This document shows, piece after piece, positions 59,426-64,000 of a stretch of 64,000 bases of DNA. A model generated the notes under the pieces. It saw only the letters and a list, made by a program, of their open reading frames with translations. It was not told the origin of the DNA and searched no databases. Source of the DNA: Kitasatospora aureofaciens (GTDB lineage: Bacteria > Actinomycetota > Actinomycetes > Streptomycetales > Streptomycetaceae); the NCBI RefSeq assembly GCF_001188955.3, contig NZ_JPRF03000037.1:20526-84525 (forward strand), in the 5' to 3' direction. Each line of letters starts with the position of its first letter. Position 1 is the first letter of the stretch. A program made the position numbers and the translations under genes.

Positions 59426-60454
59426 TCAGGAGCCGGACCGGCCCTGGCCCTCGCGCGCCGACGCGCCGCCCTGCAGCAGACCGCGCTCGCCGGCTATCAC
59501 CCCGGCCTGGAAGCGGCTCCGGCCGCCGAGCCAGGCCATCAGCTCCGCGGTGATCCGGCGCGAGGTGCGCACCGAGACGCCGAGCCTGCGGGCCACCACC
59601 TCGTCGGTGTGGCCCTGGGCGAGCAGGCTGAGCACCGCCATCGTCTGCGGGTTGAGGCCCTCGGCCCCCCTGGCCGGGGTCTTCCCGTACGGGGCGGCGT
59701 TCTCCCAGACGTACTCGAACAGCGCGCAGAGCGCGGAGACCAGTCCGGGACCGGACAGCACCAGAGCCCCCACGCTGGTGTCGTCCGGATCGGTCGGGAC
59801 GACCGCCACCTCGCGGTCGAAGATCACCAGGCGCATCGGGAGCGAGGGCGCGACCCGCACCCGGGCGCCCCTCTCCGTGAGCCAGTCCAGGTGGGCGATG
59901 GTGCCGCCGTCGTTGGCCGCGCTCTCCAGGTAGATGCTGCGCATCTGCACGCCGCGGTCGAAGACCGCCTGGTCGGCGGCCTGGCTCGCCTTCCGGGCGG
60001 CCTGGGACTGCCCGCCGCCGGTCGCGAAGCCCATGATCTCGCTGGTGCAGGAGTGCGCGAGCTCCTCCAGCCGCAGCCGGATCTGGTCGACACCCTCCAA
60101 CTGTTCGACGCCCAGGCCCCGTTCGCCCTTGCGGTTCTCGGCGTACTGGGCGACGAGCTTGGCGGCCTCCAGCCGGCTCTGCGCGATCTGGCGCTGCCGC
60201 TCGGCGAGTTCGGCCTCCTGTCGGCCGATCAGCATCGCCAGGCTGACCTCCGGGTTGACCAGGAGGAGATGCCCGGGCTCCAGCTCGGAGTGCCTGATCA
60301 GGGTGAGCCGGGCCAGTCCGTCCAGGGCGTCCCGGACGCGTTGTTCCGGCCAGTTGAGATCCTGCGCGACCCCCGCGATTCCGAGCTCCGGACGGGCCAG
60401 CACCGTCCGGTACACGGCCTCGGCGTCGGGATCCAGTCCTAACACTGACAGCAC
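59426..60454 (-). CDS. TrmB/LuxR-type transcriptional regulator
   Basis: 342 residues from GTG 60454 (GTG 60445 is possible). The N-terminal segment GLDPDAEAVYRTVLARPELGIAGVAQDLNWPEQRVRDALDGL is a TrmB-like winged helix. A coiled linker (RQEAELAERQRQIAQSRLEAAKL) and a sensor-like middle domain follow. The C-terminus NPQTMAVLSLLAQGHTDEVVARRLGVSVRTSRRITAELMAWLG is a LuxR/GerE helix-turn-helix. This two-HTH type is common as a cluster-situated regulator in actinomycetes. It is convergent with the ABC exporter. Confidence 0.9.
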   Translation of the reverse strand: MLSVLGLDPDAEAVYRTVLARPELGIAGVAQDLNWPEQRVRDALDGLARLTLIRHSELEPGHLLLVNPEVSLAMLIGRQEAELAERQRQIAQSRLEAAKLVAQYAENRKGERGLGVEQLEGVDQIRLRLEELAHSCTSEIMGFATGGGQSQAARKASQAADQAVFDRGVQMRSIYLESAANDGGTIAHLDWLTERGARVRVAPSLPMRLVIFDREVAVVPTDPDDTSVGALVLSGPGLVSALCALFEYVWENAAPYGKTPARGAEGLNPQTMAVLSLLAQGHTDEVVARRLGVSVRTSRRITAELMAWLGGRSRFQAGVIAGERGLLQGGASAREGQGRSGS

Positions 60455-60609
60455 CGCCTGCCCCCCCGATATTTCGAACCTGATGAAAACGCCACGTCAT
60501 TGCCGGATCTCGGGGGCATGCTACGACACCTGACCCGGAGCCACCCGAGGTTTCAGGACAGGCCCTTTCCTGCGGGCTTCGAGCGGGTCCACCCACGAGA
60601 GGATTTGAC

Positions 60610-60912
60610 ATGTATATCACTGTCGGACGTCTGGTTCGGGGTATGGTCGGACCGGAACAGGTCACGCCCGACAAACTCGTCGAACTGCTCCGAAAGGCCG
60701 CCCGTCCGGGCGAGGGACTTGAGCACGTGTATGTCGAGATCGACCCGCTCGGCGCCGATCTCGTCTTCTTTCTGGGGCCACCCAAATCCGGAGACCTGGA
60801 TTCCGCCGCACGCCGAATCACCAGCCGGTGCCTACGGGACGCGCCTGAACTGCGCGGATGGCGGCTGGCAGCCCAATTCAGCGACGACCGGCTGCCGTTG
60901 CTGGAGGAGTGA
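60610..60912 (+). CDS. Hypothetical 100-residue protein in NRPS cluster
   Basis: Starts with ATG 60610 after GAGAGG. It reads as a compact soluble protein: MYITVGRLVRGMVGPEQVTPDKLVELLRKA, then EHVYVEIDPLGADLVFFLGPP, then an Arg/Leu-rich end. It has no MbtH motif, signal peptide or membrane helix. No family is recognised; by position it may be a cluster accessory protein. Confidence 0.72.
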   Translation: MYITVGRLVRGMVGPEQVTPDKLVELLRKAARPGEGLEHVYVEIDPLGADLVFFLGPPKSGDLDSAARRITSRCLRDAPELRGWRLAAQFSDDRLPLLEE

Positions 60913-61167
60913 CGCCGGAGACGGAGGCTGTGCAGGGTGCTGCCATAGCAGGACCCTGACAGCGGCGAACCATGGCACGGAACGTGTGTGCGAGACAGAC
61001 TTGGTCACGCCGAAGGGGGCCGGAGCCCCCTTCCCGCAGGATTAGAGAGCCGGGCTCGCCTAGCCATTCAGCGCAGGATTCGAACCCGGCGGAGCGCTCA
61101 TCCGTTTCCGTTGTTTCGCCGCCGCTTATTACGCGGCCCGCGACGTCTTTGCCACCGGGGGTTCACC

Positions 61168-61329
61168 ATGAGCAGCATCACCGTTTTCGCCGGCCGCGCC
61201 GCCGCCCTCCTCGGCCTGCTGGCCGCCGGCATCACCCTCACCGCGCCGGCTGCCGGCGCCACCACCACCGCCGCCCCGACCGGCGCCCACACCGCCACCG
61301 TGCACGGCGACGACATCATCTGGGACTGA
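61168..61329 (+). CDS. Small secreted peptide, 53 residues
   Basis: From ATG 61168 a hydrophobic helix (SSITVFAGRAAALLGLLAAG) with a cleavage site near AGA would release about 24 residues, TTTAAPTGAHTATVHGDDIIWD-like, ending in an acidic-aromatic tail. A GGGGG stretch precedes the start. It lies 34 bases before the SbnA gene and could be cotranscribed. It is probably real, but its role (secreted peptide, structural, or cluster signal) is unknown. Confidence 0.62.
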   Translation: MSSITVFAGRAAALLGLLAAGITLTAPAAGATTTAAPTGAHTATVHGDDIIWD

Positions 61330-61363
61330 CGTCCCGTCACTCGACGCGAAGGGGGACGGGCCG

Positions 61364-62368
61364 ATGCCCATCATCAGAACACCGCAGGAGTTCAACGAGG
61401 ACGATCTCTTCGTCGACCTGCGCGCGATGTTCGACTACCCGCTGTACCTCAAGTGCGAGGGCTTCAACTTCGCCGGATCCGTCAAGCTCAAAGCCGCCCT
61501 CAGCATGGTCGACGCCGCCGAGCGCGACGGCCGGCTGAACCGCGACTCCGTCCTGGTGGAGTCCTCCTCGGGCAACCTCGGGATGGCGTTGAGCATGATC
61601 GCCTCCGTCCGGGGCTACCAGTTCATCTGCGTCGTCGACCCACGTACGAACTTGTCCACCCGCCAGCTCATCGAAACCCTCGGCGGCCATGTCCACATGA
61701 TCACCGAGCCCTCGCCGGAAACCGGGTTCCTGGGCGCCCGGCTGGACTACGTCCGCGAGCTGTGCGCCTCCTCGCCGCGGTACGTGTGGCTCAACCAGCA
61801 CGCCAACCCGGACAACTGGCGGGCCCACTACCGCACCACCGGGCCGTCGATCCTCCGCCAGTTCCCCGAGCTGGACGTGCTGTTCGTCGGCGCCGGGACC
61901 ACCGGGACGCTGATGGGCTGCGCCCGCTACTTCAAGGAGCACCGGCCTGCCACCCGGGTCGTCGCGGTGGACAGCGTCGGCTCCGTCACCTTCGGCGGCG
62001 AGCCCGGCCCGCGGATGATCCCCGGCCTGGGCGCCGGCGTCCGGCCGGCGCTGCTGGACGAGGACTTCGTCGACGACGTGGTCCACGTGCCCGAGGTCGA
62101 CACCGTCCGCACCTGCCACCGGCTCGCCCGCGGCGGCTTCCTGTTCGGCGGCTCCACCGGCACGGTGGTCAGCGGCGCCGCGGCCTGGCTCGAGAAGCAC
62201 CGCGAAGGCAAGGACGTCGTGGCCGTCGCCGTCTCGCCCGACCTGGGCGACCGCTACCTCGACACCATCTACCAGAGCGCCTGGGTGCGCGACATCTACG
62301 GAGCCGACGCACTGGATGCGGTCGAGCGCCTGACGCCGCCCAACGCCATTGTCACGGGGGTAAGATGA
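61364..62368 (+). CDS. sbnA: SbnA-type PLP enzyme for L-2,3-diaminopropionate synthesis
   Basis: 334 residues of the cysteine-synthase/OAS-sulfhydrylase fold. The PLP lysine is K41 (NFAGSVKLKAAL), the substrate/PLP loop ESSSGNLG is at 66-73 and the phosphate loop is VGAGTTGTLMG. This matches SbnA, which condenses O-phosphoserine with glutamate; SbnB then oxidatively cleaves the product to L-2,3-diaminopropionate. SbnB is encoded at 53709-54716. The stop overlaps the NRPS start in ATGA, so the enzyme is coupled to the synthetase. Confidence 0.93.
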   Translation: MPIIRTPQEFNEDDLFVDLRAMFDYPLYLKCEGFNFAGSVKLKAALSMVDAAERDGRLNRDSVLVESSSGNLGMALSMIASVRGYQFICVVDPRTNLSTRQLIETLGGHVHMITEPSPETGFLGARLDYVRELCASSPRYVWLNQHANPDNWRAHYRTTGPSILRQFPELDVLFVGAGTTGTLMGCARYFKEHRPATRVVAVDSVGSVTFGGEPGPRMIPGLGAGVRPALLDEDFVDDVVHVPEVDTVRTCHRLARGGFLFGGSTGTVVSGAAAWLEKHREGKDVVAVAVSPDLGDRYLDTIYQSAWVRDIYGADALDAVERLTPPNAIVTGVR

Positions 62369-64000
62369 CGATGCGTCATGACGCGCGTCCGATCGAAACA
62401 GTGCGTCCCGAAGAACTGCCGCTGTCCGCCGCCCAGCGCGAGATGTGGTTCGCCCAGCAGCTCGACCCGGGCAACCCGGTGTTCACCATGGCGGACTGCC
62501 TGGAACTGACCGGCCCGCTGGACCACGAGCGGCTGCGGGCCGCCTGGCAGCGCGTGCAGAACCGCACCGAGGCGCTGCGGGTGCGCTTCGTCGAGCGGGA
62601 CGGTCAGCCGGTGCAACTCGTCGAGCCGCCCCACGAGCGCCCGCTGCCGGTGCTCGACCTGACCGGCGAGCCGGACCCGCTCGCCGCCGCCGAGGCGTTC
62701 CTGGACGCCGACCGGCAGCTCCCGTCCACGCTCGGTCCCGACGCCTTCGCCGCCACCCTGCTGCTGATCGGCCCCGAACTGGCCTGGCTGCACGTGAAGG
62801 CCAACCACATCCTGGTGGACGGCTTCAGCCGCTCCCTGGTCTACGCGCGGCTCGCCGCCGAGTACGACCTGCCCGACGCCGAGCCGGCCGCCGACCCGAC
62901 CCTCGCCGAGCTGCTCGCCGAGGAGGACGACTACCTCGCCTCCCCCGCCCACCAGCGCGACCGCGCCTACTGGGCCGAGCAGTTGGCCGACGGCATCGAG
63001 CCCACCGTGCTCTCCGGCCACCTCGGCGCGCCCGCCCGCAGCACCCTGCGCAGCACCGGCCTGATCCCGCCCGACACCGTCACCAGGCTCCAGGACGCCG
63101 CCTGGGCCGAGCGGGTCACCTGGCAGACCCTGCTGATCGGCGCCACCGCCGGCTGCCTGGCCCAGCTGGCCGGCACCGACCGGGTCGTGCTGACCCTGCC
63201 CGTCGCCGCCCGGACCACCCCGCTGGCGCAGTCCGTCCCCGGCATGCGCGCCAACTTCCTGCCGCTGCCGGTCGCCGCCCACCCCGCGCTCGGTCGCGAC
63301 GGCCTGCTCACCCAGGTCGCGGCCACCCTGCGCGGCACGCTGCGCCACCAGCGCCACCGGCACGACGCGATCCGCCGCGACCTCGGTCTGACCGGCGACG
63401 CCGGCCGCAGCTTCGGCCCGACCGTCAACGTGCTGCAGACCGGCGGCGAGTTCGCCCTCGGCGACTGCCGCGCCCGGGTCCGCAACCTGTCCACCGGCCC
63501 CGTCCCGGACCTGCAGATCCTGTTCCTGGACAGCGGCGAGGAAGGCTGCGAGCTGCGGATCGACGGCGACGCCGACCGCTACCCGCAGGAGCGCCTGGAC
63601 CTCTTCCGCGACGCCCTGCTCGGCTACCTCGCCGAGTTCGCCACCGTCCCCACCGAGCTGCCGGTCGGCCGGATCGCCGCCCTGCCGCCGGCCGAGCGCG
63701 AGCACGTCCTCGCCGGGGGGAACGGCTACGGGCAGCAGCCCGAGGTGTTCACCGACGTCCTGCCCCGGATCCGCGAACTCGCCCTGGCCCGGCCCGGTGC
63801 GACCGCCGTCCAGGACGACGCCGGCCGGCTCGACTACGCCGAGCTGGTCGCCCGGGCCAGCGCCCTGTCCCGCCGACTGGTCGCCGCGGGCGCCGGGCCG
63901 GACCGGCTGGTGGCCGTCGCCGCCGCCCCCGGCACCGGCTTCGTGACCGCCGTCCTCGGCGTGCTCGGCGCGGGCGCGGCCTGGCTGCCGCTGGACGTCC
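62365..64000 (+). CDS. Nonribosomal peptide synthetase, 5' part (runs off the window)
   Basis: 545 codons are visible. ATG 62365 overlaps sbnA. Residues about 16-430 form a condensation domain: LPLSAAQREMWFAQQLDPGNPVF (C1), RFVERDG (C2), and ANHILVDGFSRSL (C3) with N147-H148 where the first histidine of HHxxxDG is replaced by Asn while the second and D152-G153 remain. An adenylation domain begins near 470 (ARPGATAVQDDAGRLDYAELVARASALSRRL). Starting with a C domain and no loading module suggests acylation of the first residue, as in lipopeptides. A-domain specificity cannot be read here. Confidence 0.93.
   Translation, partial: MTMRHDARPIETVRPEELPLSAAQREMWFAQQLDPGNPVFTMADCLELTGPLDHERLRAAWQRVQNRTEALRVRFVERDGQPVQLVEPPHERPLPVLDLTGEPDPLAAAEAFLDADRQLPSTLGPDAFAATLLLIGPELAWLHVKANHILVDGFSRSLVYARLAAEYDLPDAEPAADPTLAELLAEEDDYLASPAHQRDRAYWAEQLADGIEPTVLSGHLGAPARSTLRSTGLIPPDTVTRLQDAAWAERVTWQTLLIGATAGCLAQLAGTDRVVLTLPVAARTTPLAQSVPGMRANFLPLPVAAHPALGRDGLLTQVAATLRGTLRHQRHRHDAIRRDLGLTGDAGRSFGPTVNVLQTGGEFALGDCRARVRNLSTGPVPDLQILFLDSGEEGCELRIDGDADRYPQERLDLFRDALLGYLAEFATVPTELPVGRIAALPPAEREHVLAGGNGYGQQPEVFTDVLPRIRELALARPGATAVQDDAGRLDYAELVARASALSRRLVAAGAGPDRLVAVAAAPGTGFVTAVLGVLGAGAAWLPLDV

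Noticed and set aside
60610..60912. MbtH-like protein
   Set aside because: The length differs and the NxExQxSxWP-type motif and tryptophans of MbtH are absent.

Overview
The window looks like a chromosomal segment from a high-GC streptomycete-type actinobacterium (Streptomyces or Kitasatospora). Evidence: very GC-rich codon third positions, many GTG starts, ATGA/GTGA gene overlaps, an intact bldC, XRE/DUF397/ATPase regulatory trios, secreted hydrolases with ricin-type lectin domains, and two biosynthetic cluster edges. Genus cannot be fixed from the sequence alone.

Layout. (1) 1-6.4 kb: edge of a peptide natural-product (RiPP) locus. It holds the start of an ABC-exporter ATPase, a 122-residue nitrile-hydratase-leader-type precursor ending Gly-Gly then NSCCCPCCCCT, a cytochrome P450, a methyltransferase, a small membrane protein, a NodU/TobZ-type carbamoyltransferase and a TetR regulator. 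Repeated GTACGCAT-type sites lie in both control regions. (2) 6.4-19.2 kb: mixed small genes (LiaF-like, orphan ATP-synthase b-like subunit, RlaP-like nucleotidyltransferase, AlkZ-like protein, SDR, tyrosine phosphatase, cytosolic ricin protein, TIGR02452/PARG-like protein), a DEAD-box helicase with RGG repeats, a crcB-DUF190-crcB fluoride-channel operon, a zincin-like protein and tRNAs Lys, Glu, Asp and Phe. (3) 19.4-29.3 kb: a helicase-associated-domain protein and a secreted carbohydrate-degradation block: a ricin-domain protein, a GH28 polygalacturonase and a GH10-CBM13-GH62 xylanase/arabinofuranosidase. The last two share nearly the same 5' region and signal peptide. (4) 29.4-38.5 kb: a LysR-controlled reductase/hydrolase pair, an ECF sigma factor with a membrane partner, and HrpA. 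(5) 38.6-53.6 kb: conserved core with a second identical tRNA-Asp, bldC, valine dehydrogenase, DUF3073, purM, purF, purA, an ATPase/XRE/DUF397 region with decayed remnants, and metG. (6) 53.7-64 kb: edge of a nonribosomal peptide cluster with SbnB and SbnA (L-2,3-diaminopropionate supply), an MMPL pump, a DrrAB-type ABC exporter, a TrmB/LuxR-type regulator, two small proteins and the start of an NRPS beginning with a condensation domain.

The two cluster edges are the most interesting parts. The left one joins a polycysteine core peptide with P450, methyltransferase and carbamoyltransferase genes. The right one is a diaminopropionate-using NRPS whose first condensation domain has an altered active-site motif. 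Several small genes (about 6.65, 12.68 and 49.92 kb) look frameshifted; real mutation and sequencing error cannot be told apart here.
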